From: a bacterium
Lineage (GTDB): Bacteria > Actinomycetota > Acidimicrobiia > Acidimicrobiales > CATQHL01
Reading direction: 5' to 3'
Assembly (NCBI GenBank): GCA_026708055.1
Contig: JAPOVS010000060.1
Span: 1-64,000 of the forward strand
DNA: 64,000 bases
Below, piece by piece: positions 32,296-41,042 of the stretch. Made by a program: the position numbers and the translations under genes. Position 1 is the first letter of the stretch; the number at the start of each line of letters is the position of its first letter. The notes under the pieces were generated by a model. That model was given only the letters and a program-made list of their open reading frames with translations, was not told the DNA's origin and did not search any database.

Positions 32296-34683
32296 GTGAC
32301 GACGCGGCTGATCGGCGAGCGTGTTGAGCGTTCGGAGGATCGGCGCATCCTGGTCGGTCGCGGCACTTTCATCGACGACATCGAGCCGGCCGGATGCCTG
32401 CACGTGGCGATGGTGCGGTCTACCTGCGCCAACGGTCGCATCCTCGCTATCGAGACCTCCGCAGCGGCGGCCCGGGACGACGTCGTCGCCGTCTACACGG
32501 CCGCTGATCTCGGCGAACTCGGCCGGCAGCACCTTCCGCTGCTCATCCCCAACCCCAATCTGACCGAGCCGCGCACCCAACTCCCGCTCGCCTCCGACTA
32601 TGTGCACTTCTTCGGCGAGGCCGTGGCGATGGTGGTCGCGACCAGCCGGTACGCCGCCGAGGACGCCGCCGAGTTCGTGGCGATCACCTACGAGCCGCTG
32701 CCCGCTGTCGTGGGTCCAGTGGCGGCCTTCGAGGGGGACGACCTCGTCCATGCCGACATGTCCGGCAATGTGGCCGCGCACTTCGTCCAGGAGCACGGCG
32801 ACGTCCAGGCGGCCCTCGCGGCTGCGCCCCGCACGCTCGTGCAGCGGTTCTGGGTGGAGCGCAGCGCGGCCACCCCCATGGAGTGCCGCGGCGTCGTGGC
32901 CATACCCGACGAATTCGGGCACCTGCTCGTCTACGACACCTCCCAGGCCCCCAGCACCGTCCGGGCGGGCCTGTCCACCTACTTGAACCTCGCCGAGCAC
33001 GAGGTGGACGTGGTGGCTCCCGACGTGGGCGGGGGGTTCGGGGTCAAGCTGCCCGTCTTCTATCCCGAGGAGATCCTGGTCCCGTGGGCGGCCTTGCGGC
33101 TCCGCAGCCCGGTCAAGTTCATCGAGGACCGTGTCGAGCACTTCGTCGCCTCCAACCACGAGCGAGCCCAGTGGCACGAGGTGCGGGTCGGCTTCGACAC
33201 CGAGGGCCGCATCCTCGCTCTGCACGACGAGTTCATCCACGATGCCGGCGCCTACTGCCCCTACGGGATCATCATCCCGATCGTCACCGCCTCCCGCCTG
33301 CCCGGCCCGTACAAGCTCCCCAACTACGGCAGCGAGATGCACGTCGTGTACACCAACACGGTGCCGGTCACGCCGTACCGGGGTGCCGGTATGCCGCAGG
33401 GGGGATTCGTGATGGAGCGGGTGATCGACCTGATCGCCCGGGACCTCGGAATCGACCGGGCCGAGGTTCGCCGGCGGAACTTCATCCAGCCCGACGAGTT
33501 CCCCTACGTCGTCGGTCTGATGGACGAGGATGGCCTCACCACCACCTACGACAGCGGCGACTACCCCGCTGGTCTCGACAAGCTGCTCGAGGCGATCGAC
33601 TACGAGGGGTTCGCCGCCGAGCAGGCCGCCGCTCGCGCCGAGGGGCGACGGATCGGCATCGGTCTGGGGTGCTACGTGGAGGGAACCGGCAGCGGACCCT
33701 ACGAGGGGGCCCGCGTCCACGTGGAACCCACGGGCAAGGTCTTCGTCACGACGGGCATCTCCACCCAGGGTCAGGCGCACGCCACGATCCTCGCCCAGGT
33801 GGCGGCCGAGGTCCTCCAGGTTCCGTTCGAGGACGTGGTGGTGCGCACGGGGGACACCCGCCAGTTCAAGTGGGCGACGGGGACGTTCGCCAGCCGCATC
33901 GGCGTCGTCGCCTCCAACGCGGTCGCCCAGGCGGCCCAGCAGGTGCGGGACAAGGCCGCCGAGATCGCCGCCCGCATCCTCGAGGCGAACGAGGCCGACA
34001 TCGTTTTCTCCGACGGCCACGTTTCGGTCCGGGGTTCGCCCGACGTCCGGGTGCCACTCCGCCAGATCGCCGTGCTCGCCAACCCGCTGCGCTACGCGTT
34101 CAGCAAGGAGGCTCTGGCGGCCACGCAGTTCGTCGGCGACGGCGGCGAGGCCGAGGCGCCCCCTGTTTCGGAGGTCGCGCCCGGCCTCGAGGCGACGGCC
34201 TACAACAGCCCGCGGCACGCCACGTTCGCCAGCGGCGCACACGCCGTCGTCGTGGAGGTCGAGGTCGAGACGGGCGAGGTCCGCCTGCTGCGCTACGCGA
34301 TCGTCCACGATTGCGGGCGCATGATCAACCCGGCCGTCGTGGAGGGGCAGGTCCACGGGGGGACGGCGCAAGGCATCGCCGGGGCACTCTACGAGCGGAT
34401 GCACTACGACGGGGACGGACAACTCCGGAACGCAGGATTCGCGGACTTCCTCATCCCGTCGGCGGCAGAACTGCCTACGTTCCGTGTGGAACATGTCGAG
34501 ACGCTCTCGCCCTTGAATCCTCTCGGTGTCAAGGGCGTCGGGGAGGCGGGCTGCGTCCCCGCGGCGGCTGCGATCATCGGAGCGGTGTCCGACGCCGTCG
34601 GCATGGAGATCACCGAGAGCCCGCTCAGCCCCGAGCGACTGGTGGAGTTGATCGAGGAGTCGAAGCTGCGGGTCCGTCCGTGA
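32296..34683 (+). CDS. Xanthine dehydrogenase/CoxL-family molybdenum hydroxylase large subunit
   Basis: A 795-residue molybdopterin-binding subunit. Domains run in the normal order: aldehyde-oxidase a/b hammerhead (residues about 20-125), then MoCo-binding domains with APDVGGGFGVKLPV, TPYRGAGMPQGGFVMER and KGVGEAGCVPAAAAI, the last carrying the catalytic Glu. It hydroxylates an aromatic heterocycle or aldehyde using water. The FAD and [2Fe-2S] subunits normally encoded alongside are absent from this window. GTG start at 32296. The next gene begins 11 bases later. Confidence 0.88.
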   Translation: MTTRLIGERVERSEDRRILVGRGTFIDDIEPAGCLHVAMVRSTCANGRILAIETSAAAARDDVVAVYTAADLGELGRQHLPLLIPNPNLTEPRTQLPLASDYVHFFGEAVAMVVATSRYAAEDAAEFVAITYEPLPAVVGPVAAFEGDDLVHADMSGNVAAHFVQEHGDVQAALAAAPRTLVQRFWVERSAATPMECRGVVAIPDEFGHLLVYDTSQAPSTVRAGLSTYLNLAEHEVDVVAPDVGGGFGVKLPVFYPEEILVPWAALRLRSPVKFIEDRVEHFVASNHERAQWHEVRVGFDTEGRILALHDEFIHDAGAYCPYGIIIPIVTASRLPGPYKLPNYGSEMHVVYTNTVPVTPYRGAGMPQGGFVMERVIDLIARDLGIDRAEVRRRNFIQPDEFPYVVGLMDEDGLTTTYDSGDYPAGLDKLLEAIDYEGFAAEQAAARAEGRRIGIGLGCYVEGTGSGPYEGARVHVEPTGKVFVTTGISTQGQAHATILAQVAAEVLQVPFEDVVVRTGDTRQFKWATGTFASRIGVVASNAVAQAAQQVRDKAAEIAARILEANEADIVFSDGHVSVRGSPDVRVPLRQIAVLANPLRYAFSKEALAATQFVGDGGEAEAPPVSEVAPGLEATAYNSPRHATFASGAHAVVVEVEVETGEVRLLRYAIVHDCGRMINPAVVEGQVHGGTAQGIAGALYERMHYDGDGQLRNAGFADFLIPSAAELPTFRVEHVETLSPLNPLGVKGVGEAGCVPAAAAIIGAVSDAVGMEITESPLSPERLVELIEESKLRVRP

Positions 34684-34693
34684 CTCCACGGCG

Positions 34694-35923
34694 ATGATCG
34701 GACCGGCCACAGGGGCCGCACTCGAGGCGCTGGATTCGACGCAGGTGCGTGCGATCGGCGTCCGCCCGGCGCGCGACGTGACCGGCGCGGTCGGTGAGCG
34801 CCGGTACCTGCACGCCGGCCCGCCGCTGGGCGGCGGGGACATCGTCGGTCCCCTCCGCGGCGCCCTCATCGGGGCGCTGATGCTCGAAGGGGAGGCCGAG
34901 TCTCCCGAGGCGGCCGCCAGGATTCTCGACGGGGGCGGCTTGGCGCTGGCCTCCTGCCACGACAACGGCGGGGTCGGGGCCATGGCGGGGGTGGTCACGC
35001 CCTCCATTCCTGTCGTCGTGATGGAGACCGATCAGGGCTCGCGGGCGTTCTCGCCGCTGAACGAGGGACTGGGCAAGGCGCTGCGCTTCGGCTCCTACGA
35101 TCCGGCGACGCTGGATCGGCTCCGCTGGATGGGTGCGGTCGCCGGCCCTGTGCTGGACGCGGCGCTCGGCGCCGTCGACGGGCTCGACATGGTCGAACTC
35201 TGGGCCGAGGGATTGCGCCGGGGCGACGAGTGCCACAACCGCAATGTGGCCTCCAGCGCCGCCGTGCTGGCCCGGCTGGCCCCGTCGATCGTGGCCGCCG
35301 CCGATCGCCAGGATGCGGTCGACGTTCTGTCCCATGTGGCCGCCAACCCGCACTTCTTCCTGGCCCTGTCCATCGCGGCGGCCAAGGTTGTCGCCGACGT
35401 GGCGCAGATGACGGGTGATCCGGGCGTCGTCACGGCGATGTCGTCCAACGGCGCCGACCTGGGCATCAGGGTCAGCGGTGCGGGCGACCGCTGGTTCCTG
35501 ACCAACTCGGTGATCGGCGAGCCGAAGCTGTTCGAGGGCTACGAGCCGGCTGACGCCTCTCCGGTGCTGGGCGACTCGTTCATCGCCGAGACCGTCGGCC
35601 TGGGGGCCTTCGCCCTGTCGGCGTCGCCGGCCATCGTCTCGTTCGTGGGGGGCGATCCGCTGACCGCCTCGGACACCGTGGAGGAGTTGCGGGGCATCTG
35701 CCGGGGCGCCAGCTCCCGGTTCCTCATCCCAGCCGAGGGCTTCGGTGGGACGCCCATCGGGATCGACGTCCACAAGGTGGCGGCCACGGGGATCGCGCCC
35801 CTGGCAAACGCCGGACTTGCCCACCGCGAGCCCGGGCGGGGCCAGGTCGGCGCCTGCCTGATGCGCCTGCCACTGGAACCGTTTATAGAGGCGGCCGCTT
35901 TCCTGGATAGGCACGCGAACTAG
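34694..35923 (+). CDS. DUF1116 protein (YlbE/AllG-like)
   Basis: A 409-residue protein of the DUF1116 family, to which E. coli YlbE (AllG), a subunit of oxamate carbamoyltransferase in allantoin use, belongs. Characteristic stretches are GALMLEGEAESPEAAARIL, ASCHDNGGVGAMAGVVTPSI and GDECHNRNVASSAAVLA. The FdrA/AllF and AllH partners are not in the window. It sits 11 bases after a xanthine-dehydrogenase-like gene, which together points to purine or ureide breakdown; that link is inference. Confidence 0.75.
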   Translation: MIGPATGAALEALDSTQVRAIGVRPARDVTGAVGERRYLHAGPPLGGGDIVGPLRGALIGALMLEGEAESPEAAARILDGGGLALASCHDNGGVGAMAGVVTPSIPVVVMETDQGSRAFSPLNEGLGKALRFGSYDPATLDRLRWMGAVAGPVLDAALGAVDGLDMVELWAEGLRRGDECHNRNVASSAAVLARLAPSIVAAADRQDAVDVLSHVAANPHFFLALSIAAAKVVADVAQMTGDPGVVTAMSSNGADLGIRVSGAGDRWFLTNSVIGEPKLFEGYEPADASPVLGDSFIAETVGLGAFALSASPAIVSFVGGDPLTASDTVEELRGICRGASSRFLIPAEGFGGTPIGIDVHKVAATGIAPLANAGLAHREPGRGQVGACLMRLPLEPFIEAAAFLDRHAN

Positions 35924-35942
35924 CGTGACGAACCAGTTCGGC

Positions 35943-35969
35943 CGTCATTCCGGGCAGGCCGGAATCCAG
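35943..35969. repeat. REP-like element, short form
   Basis: cgtcattccgggcaggccggaatccag forms a short hairpin immediately after the DUF1116 gene, between convergent transcription units, and may serve as a terminator. Confidence 0.6.
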
Positions 35970-35981
35970 CGCTGCGAGCGG

Positions 35982-36056
35982 TCCGGGTGGGGCTGCCGGT
36001 GGCGCTCCGGCGGCCTCTGGAAATGGCACGCCTGCGCTCGCCCCCGGCAGCCCCAC
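35982..36056. repeat. Left arm of a 75-bp inverted repeat flanking the M20 gene
   Basis: The 75 bases here are the reverse complement of 37327-37401 with about five mismatches. The arm includes ccggtggcgctccggcggcc. The two arms enclose exactly one gene (36110-37273). Confidence 0.8.
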
Positions 36057-36109
36057 TCTCGCGATCCGGCAGTCGCCGGCAGTCGACTGCTCGGGCGACC
36101 GGCAGCCTC

Positions 36110-37273
36110 TCAGGTCAGAAGGTCCAGGGCCGTCGCCGTGTAGACCTGCGCGGACAGCGCCACGGCGTCGAGGGCGACCGATTCATCGATCGTGTGCCAC
36201 ATTCCCTGCTCGCCCGCTCCTAGCATGACGGCGGGGATGCCGCGGCTCGAGAACAGCCCGGCGTCGATGCAGCCGTGGGAGTAGGTGAGTGGGGGACCGG
36301 GGTGCCCGGCCGCCGCGAACGCCGCCCGGAGGGTGTCCACGAAGGGGGAGTCGGCGGAAACCTCTGACGGGTACATCAACGGGCCGGGCTCGACGTCGAT
36401 GTCCCAGCCGTCGATTCCCTCGACTGCCCGGCGGATGTCCGCCAGGGCCTCTTCGGGATCGTCGCCAGGTAGGAGTCGCCGGTCGACGGTGATCTCCACG
36501 AGATCGGGAACGGTGTGCGTGGCGTTGGGGCTGCTGTGCACGGCCGTGGGGGTGAGGGTCGGTCGCCCGAGATGCGGGTGGTCGCCGGCGAGCGCGATCC
36601 CATCGAGGACGGCCAGCACGCGGCGGGCACCCTCGATGGCGTTCTTGGTGCGCCAGGGCATGGAACTGTGTCCCGCCAGCCCCGCCACGCGGATGGTGGC
36701 GTCGACTCGCCCCTTGTTGGCCACGCAGATGGCGTTGTCCGTGCCGATCCCCACGATGCACGCCGCCGGCGCCGTCCGCTCCTCGTAGCCGGCCAGAAAG
36801 CTCCGGGCCGTATCGTGCCGCCCGGTCTCACCCGCCGGCGACACGCACAGCACCAGCGGCCCCGCCAGGTCACTCTCCCTCGCCGCCACGGCGCCGACGG
36901 TAAGGATCGCCGCAGCCAGCGCCCCCATCTGCTCACTGGCACCACGCCCGCGCACCCGAGTCGCGCCGTCCGCACCCACGATCCGGCTCGCGACGAACGG
37001 ATCCACCATCCGGCCCGCGGGATGCGTCATCGCATAGCAGAACAGAACCAGCCCCCGCGCCTCACCACCCCCGACCTCGCAGATCACATTGCCGGCCTCG
37101 TCGGTTGTCGTGTGCAGCCCGAGTTGCTCCAGTTGGGGGACAACCACCTCCTGCAGGAACGCCCGGATCTGCGGGTCGTCCTCGAAAAGGTCCGTCTGCT
37201 CCGAAGGCGTCTCCAGCAAAGGCCGCAAAACCCGCTCCACGCGGCCCTCGCCAAATGCGGAAATGTCGGTCAT
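36110..37273 (-). CDS. M20-family hydrolase with altered metal motifs, paralog 2
   Basis: A 387-residue M20/ArgE-like protein. The dimerisation region is clear (GHSSMPWRTKNAIEGARRV) and the C-terminus has YSHGCIDAGLFSSRGIP. However the usual metal blocks are changed: where HxDTV is expected it reads FCYAMTHPAGRM, where GRGxxDxKGG is expected RGRGASEQMGAL, and where DEExG is expected SPAGETGRHD. It may belong to a variant subfamily or bind metal differently. It is enclosed by a 75-bp inverted repeat. Confidence 0.7.
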   Translation of the reverse strand: MTDISAFGEGRVERVLRPLLETPSEQTDLFEDDPQIRAFLQEVVVPQLEQLGLHTTTDEAGNVICEVGGGEARGLVLFCYAMTHPAGRMVDPFVASRIVGADGATRVRGRGASEQMGALAAAILTVGAVAARESDLAGPLVLCVSPAGETGRHDTARSFLAGYEERTAPAACIVGIGTDNAICVANKGRVDATIRVAGLAGHSSMPWRTKNAIEGARRVLAVLDGIALAGDHPHLGRPTLTPTAVHSSPNATHTVPDLVEITVDRRLLPGDDPEEALADIRRAVEGIDGWDIDVEPGPLMYPSEVSADSPFVDTLRAAFAAAGHPGPPLTYSHGCIDAGLFSSRGIPAVMLGAGEQGMWHTIDESVALDAVALSAQVYTATALDLLT

Positions 37274-37326
37274 TTCAGATCACTCCCAATGACGTGAGGC
37301 GCGTCTGCCGGGACCCGCGCGCGAGG

Positions 37327-37401
37327 GTGGGGATGCCGGGGGCAAGCGCAGGCGTGCCATTTTCAGAGGCCGCCGGAGCGCCACCGGCATCCGCACCCGG
37401 A
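37327..37401. repeat. Right arm of the 75-bp inverted repeat
   Basis: Reverse complement of 35982-36056 with five or so substitutions. It lies between the M20 gene and the LLM oxidoreductase gene at 37443. Confidence 0.8.
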
Positions 37402-37442
37402 CACCCGCGGACCACCGGCAGCCCCACCCGGACAACCGCGGG

Positions 37443-38666
37443 CTAGCGGCGCAGGCCCATCTTCTTGAGGCGGGGGAAGATCTCGTCCTCCATCTGCTGC
37501 AGCCCCAGGAACGGGTCGAAGAACGAGATCAGGGCGCTCTCGATTCCGGCCTCGTACAGCTCTCGCAGCTGCTCGGCCACGGTGTCGTAGCTGCCCACGA
37601 ACTGGTGGGCGCCGATGCCCAGACCCATGCGCATGAAAAGGTCCCGACCGATGCCGCCATAGGGGTCGGCGCTCTCCTCCTCCGCCTCGATCCACCCGAA
37701 CGTCGACGAGATGTGCTGCCGCTTGGCCGACTGGATGAAGTTCATCGTGGCCTGGTGGTCGATCTCCTCGGCGATCCATTCGGCGGTGGCCTGCGCGGCT
37801 GCGTCGGTCTTGTCGATGATGGGCCACAGCTGCGTGGCCACGAGCACCCTCCGGCCGTAGGAGGCTGCCTTGTCGTGGATGTCCTTGGCGACGGTCCGGT
37901 AGTTCTCGATCTGGGGCTGGATCTGGAAGATCCATTCGGCGTGCCGGCAGGCGAAGTCGATGCCGACCGGGGACTGCCCGGCCTGCATCAGCAGCGGGCG
38001 CGGCTTGCGGGTCGGCTTGGGGTTCACGTAGGCGCCGTAGCACTGGTAGTACTCGCCCTCGAAGATGATGGGCACGTCGGAGGCCCACAGCGCCTTGACG
38101 AGGGTGAAGAACTCATCGGCGCGCCGGTAGGACTCGTCGTGCTCGGGCGGCTCGATGTGGCCGAACGCCGCATATTCCTTGGCCGAGTAGCCGGTCACCA
38201 TGTTGAGTCCCCAGCGCCCGTCGGAGATGTGGTCGACGGTGACCCCGAACTTGGCGAAGTGGAACGGGTGGAACTCGTAGTTGCTGTGTGCCGTGGAGAA
38301 CTGGAGCATGCGACTCGTGATGGAGGAGGCGGCTGCCGCTGCGGTGAGTGATTCCAGGCAGGTCTCGTTCCAGTCGGTGTCGCCCCCCTGGCCGATCCAG
38401 CGGGCGAACGGCACCTGGTAGTCGAAGCCTATCCGCTCGGCCTCGGTGATCAGTTTCGAGGCCAGCGGCCACTGCCAGTAGTTCTGGTACCGGTCGGGGT
38501 CGGCCAGCACGGCCTTGGAGCCGGTGGAGCCCCCCTGGATGTTCCAGGCGAACAGCCCGAGCTGGAGGGGCTGGCCCAGATGGGGGTCGGGCTGCCCATT
38601 CGGTTCGTACGGACCGGTGAGTTGTTCGATCTTCTGTGGCTTGGTCCCGTAACGAGTCGTGACCAC
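37443..38666 (-). CDS. LLM-class flavin monooxygenase (RutA/SfnG-like)
   Basis: A 407-residue bacterial-luciferase-fold oxidoreductase. Blocks similar to RutA are DGRWGLNMVTGYS, LLMQAGQSPVGIDFACRH and FVGSYDTVAEQLREL. RutA-type enzymes open the pyrimidine ring using FMN and oxygen; SfnG acts on dimethyl sulfone. Which substrate applies here is uncertain. ATG at 38666 with an aagggggaca ribosome site. It is the third LLM gene of this region and lies in the minus-strand operon below the GMC oxidoreductase. Confidence 0.85.
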   Translation of the reverse strand: MVTTRYGTKPQKIEQLTGPYEPNGQPDPHLGQPLQLGLFAWNIQGGSTGSKAVLADPDRYQNYWQWPLASKLITEAERIGFDYQVPFARWIGQGGDTDWNETCLESLTAAAAASSITSRMLQFSTAHSNYEFHPFHFAKFGVTVDHISDGRWGLNMVTGYSAKEYAAFGHIEPPEHDESYRRADEFFTLVKALWASDVPIIFEGEYYQCYGAYVNPKPTRKPRPLLMQAGQSPVGIDFACRHAEWIFQIQPQIENYRTVAKDIHDKAASYGRRVLVATQLWPIIDKTDAAAQATAEWIAEEIDHQATMNFIQSAKRQHISSTFGWIEAEEESADPYGGIGRDLFMRMGLGIGAHQFVGSYDTVAEQLRELYEAGIESALISFFDPFLGLQQMEDEIFPRLKKMGLRR

Positions 38667-38677
38667 GATGTCCCCCT

Positions 38678-39142
38678 TTAGTTCTGCGAGTTCTGCGTTT
38701 CGTCCGGTGGAGTTGTTCGGTAGATCGGGCCCCGGTCGATCACCTCGTCGAGGAGTCCCTCCTCGATGTAGGCCGGAAGCTCCCCGATGTCGATGCGGAG
38801 TGCCTCCTGACCCGCGTAGTGAAGCAGTTTCCTGACTTCGGTGCTGATGTAGTAGCCGCCGAGCACCAGGACCATGAGCGCACCGAAGCCGTCGGGATCG
38901 GTGGCGGCGAGTTGCTCGAGCACCTCGGGGCTGGGAGGGTCGGCGCAGGCGGTCACGGCGCGCCGGCAGTCGGCGGCCAGGTCGGGTCGGGCCCGCAGCG
39001 CCTTGTCCAGGAGTTCCCCGGCGATCCCCACGGAGCTGGCCGCGGGCATCTCCCGGTAGGCCGGCACCAGCACGTCGGCGATGCGTGCCAGCCGGGCGCG
39101 GAACGCCTCGTCGAAGTCCTCGGGGCGCCGCGGGTCGGTCAC
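38678..39142 (-). CDS. Gluconate 2-dehydrogenase subunit 3-like small subunit
   Basis: A 154-residue helical protein (ARIADVLVPAYREMPAASSV, VLGGYYISTEVRKLLHYAGQ) directly downstream of a GMC oxidoreductase, the usual arrangement of small subunits that help export or assemble GMC dehydrogenases. GTG at 39142 is chosen because the longer in-frame extension to 39244 is merely the translated REP element (VIPAQAGIQ) and is not expected to be protein. No clear Tat signal is visible in the retained part. Confidence 0.65.
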   Translation of the reverse strand: MTDPRRPEDFDEAFRARLARIADVLVPAYREMPAASSVGIAGELLDKALRARPDLAADCRRAVTACADPPSPEVLEQLAATDPDGFGALMVLVLGGYYISTEVRKLLHYAGQEALRIDIGELPAYIEEGLLDEVIDRGPIYRTTPPDETQNSQN

Positions 39143-39169
39143 GGCAACCGCCGCGGTGGCTGCCGGCGC

Positions 39170-39199
39170 CTGGATTCCGGCTTGCGCCGGAATGACGAC
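39170..39199. repeat. REP-like element, short form
   Basis: ctggattccggc ttgc gccggaatgacgac hairpin between the GMC gene and its small subunit gene. Confidence 0.65.
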
Positions 39200-39281
39200 G
39201 TGTGCGTCGTCGTGGCTTGGGAGTGCGGGGGGTGAACCGACCACGGCGATCGTCTTCGTCCGACTGGCGAGCGCGGGGTCC

Positions 39282-40880
39282 TCATGGCACCCGCTGCTGC
39301 CGGCGCGTCTCGATCAGGCGCTCCGTGGCCCGGAGGGCCAGCGCGGAGATCGTGGCGGTGGGGTTGACACCCCCGGAGGTGACGAAGACGCTGCCGTCGA
39401 TCACGTACAGATTCTCGACGTCGTGGCTCCGGCACCAGCGGTCCACGACGGAGCACTCCGGATCGTCGCCCATCCGGGCCGTGCCGAGGAGGTGCCAACC
39501 GGTGCCCCGCACCTGCGGGGTGACGACCGTCTCGTAGGCGCCCGCCTCGCTGAGCGACTCGGCGGCCCGGGCCGCCTGGAAACTCAGCAGCCGCCGGGAG
39601 TTCTCCGACACCCGGTACTGGATCCGGGGTGCCGGGACGCCGTCGGGGTCTGCCAACTCACCGTCGAGGGTCACCCGGTTGGCGTCGTCGGGCAGGTCCT
39701 CGCCGATGATGCCCCACATGATCGAGTGGCCGAGGTTCGTGCGGACCCGCTCGTGCAGCGCGGTGCCCCAGACCGGGTCGCCGCCGAAACCCAGGGCGGC
39801 GCCCAGCGGCCCGCCCGTGGGTTGCAGCCCCCACTTGGCGCCGCGCACGAAGTCCCGTCGGGGGTCGGTCTCGTAGAACTCCATGCACTGCAGGCTCTGG
39901 CCCCAGTGCCCCTGCCAACTCGGCCAGTGGCGGTCGAACAGCCCGATCACGGTGCCGAACGGATGCATCATGAGCCGCTTGCCGACGAGGCCGGAGCGGT
40001 TGGCCAGGCCGTCGGGGAAGCCGGTGCTCGTCGAGAGCAGCAGCAGGCGGGGTGTCCCGATGCCGTTGGCCGCCACGAGCACGACCGATGCCGGCTGGTG
40101 CCGCTCGTGGCCGTCGCGGTCCACGTAGATCGCGCCGGTGGCGAGGCCGCGGGCATCGAGCGTGATCTGGCGCACCCGGGCACCGGTCACGAGGCGCGCA
40201 CCGAAGCGCTCGGCGTCCGGCCAGTGGGTCTGGTCGGTGGAGCCCTTGGCGCCCTCCCCGCAGCCCCAGGCGCAGGTGCCGCGCTGGACGCAGGGCCGCC
40301 GCCCCCGGTAGCGCCGGGAGGCGATGGCGTTGGTGCCGGGCCACCAGTGCCAGCCGAGACGGTTGTGCGCCCGGGCGATGTCGGTGGCCACCTCGGGTAA
40401 GGGCAGCGGGGGCAGGGGAGGCTCGGCTCCCGGCGGGTAGGCGGGATCGCCGCCGATCCCCGAGACGCCGAAGTCGACGTCGGAGCGTTCGTAGTAGGGC
40501 TGGAGCTCCTCGTAGGTCAGGGGCCAGTCGTCGGCCACGCCGTCGAGGGTGCGGACCCTGAAGTCCGACGGCGCCAGGCGGGGCCACTGCGCGGCGAACT
40601 GCACGGTGCTGCCGCCCACGCCGTTGAACATGAGCGGGTCGATGTCGGACTCGCTGACCTCGACGGGATAGTCGGCGCGCGCCCGGCGGATGTTCGGGTC
40701 CCAGGTCCACTGTTTGAGCCCGGTGAGCTCCCAGTCGTCGTAGGCGCCGCGGTAGGCGCCCGGATCGGACCGCTCGCCCTGCTCGAGGCACACCACGTCG
40801 AACCCCGCCTCGGCGAGGCGCCGGGAGGCGACCGCTCCCGAGGCGCCGGCCCCGATGATCAGGACGTCGGCCGCGCTCAC
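39282..40880 (-). CDS. GMC-family FAD oxidoreductase
   Basis: A 532-residue glucose-methanol-choline oxidoreductase. The FAD site is VLIIGAGASGAVASRRLAEAG, the substrate-side motif is FNGVGGSTVQFAAQWPR, and the C-terminal catalytic His and Asn are in GWHLLGTARMG and GGVNPTATI. It oxidises an alcohol or sugar, probably passing electrons through the small subunit at 38678. GTG start at 40880 overlaps the stop of a 25-codon mini-ORF (GTGA) derived from duplication of its own junction with the upstream LLM gene. Confidence 0.9.
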   Translation of the reverse strand: MSAADVLIIGAGASGAVASRRLAEAGFDVVCLEQGERSDPGAYRGAYDDWELTGLKQWTWDPNIRRARADYPVEVSESDIDPLMFNGVGGSTVQFAAQWPRLAPSDFRVRTLDGVADDWPLTYEELQPYYERSDVDFGVSGIGGDPAYPPGAEPPLPPLPLPEVATDIARAHNRLGWHWWPGTNAIASRRYRGRRPCVQRGTCAWGCGEGAKGSTDQTHWPDAERFGARLVTGARVRQITLDARGLATGAIYVDRDGHERHQPASVVLVAANGIGTPRLLLLSTSTGFPDGLANRSGLVGKRLMMHPFGTVIGLFDRHWPSWQGHWGQSLQCMEFYETDPRRDFVRGAKWGLQPTGGPLGAALGFGGDPVWGTALHERVRTNLGHSIMWGIIGEDLPDDANRVTLDGELADPDGVPAPRIQYRVSENSRRLLSFQAARAAESLSEAGAYETVVTPQVRGTGWHLLGTARMGDDPECSVVDRWCRSHDVENLYVIDGSVFVTSGGVNPTATISALALRATERLIETRRQQRVP

Positions 40881-40954
40881 GTGACCGCCGGGATGATGTG
40901 GGATCCGAACACGTCGATCAGGTCCAGGGGGATCAGGACGTCGGTCACGCTCAC
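40877..40954 (-). other. Mini-ORF, 25 codons, GTGA-linked to GMC start
   Basis: GTG at 40954 encodes MSVTDVLIPLDLIDVFGSHI then IPAVT and a TGA. Its stop overlaps the GMC GTG (40880-40878), and its start overlaps the TGA of the preceding frame. It is a chimera of GMC codons 1-8 and LLM C-terminal codons, probably functioning only as a translational bridge. Confidence 0.5.
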
Positions 40955-40986
40955 GTGACCGCCGGGATGATGTCGGATCCGAACAC
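40951..40986 (-). other. Mini-ORF, 11 codons
   Basis: An in-frame GTG at 40986 encodes MFGSDIIPAVT; its TGA overlaps the GTG of the 25-codon frame (GTGA). The start is 20 bases after the previous mini-ORF stop, so reinitiation is plausible but unproven. Confidence 0.3.
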
Positions 40987-41006
40987 GTCGATCAGGCCCA
41001 GGGGGA

Positions 41007-41042
41007 TCAGGCCCAGGGGGTCAGGACGTCGGTCGCGCTCAC
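41007..41042 (-). other. Mini-ORF, 11 codons, GTGA-linked to LLM stop
   Basis: GTG at 41042 overlaps the LLM stop (41041-41039) and encodes MSATDVLTPWA before TGA. The first seven codons mimic the GMC start. Confidence 0.4.

Noticed and set aside
31753-35007. A 1084-codon minus-strand open frame antisense to the molybdenum hydroxylase gene
   Set aside because: It is the mirror of high-GC third positions in the plus-strand gene, and its translation is low-complexity His/Asp/Val-rich without any domain.
39143-39244. N-terminal extension of the small subunit gene reading VVIPAQAGIQAP
   Set aside because: This is the known translation of a REP-type hairpin, so the start was moved to GTG 39142.
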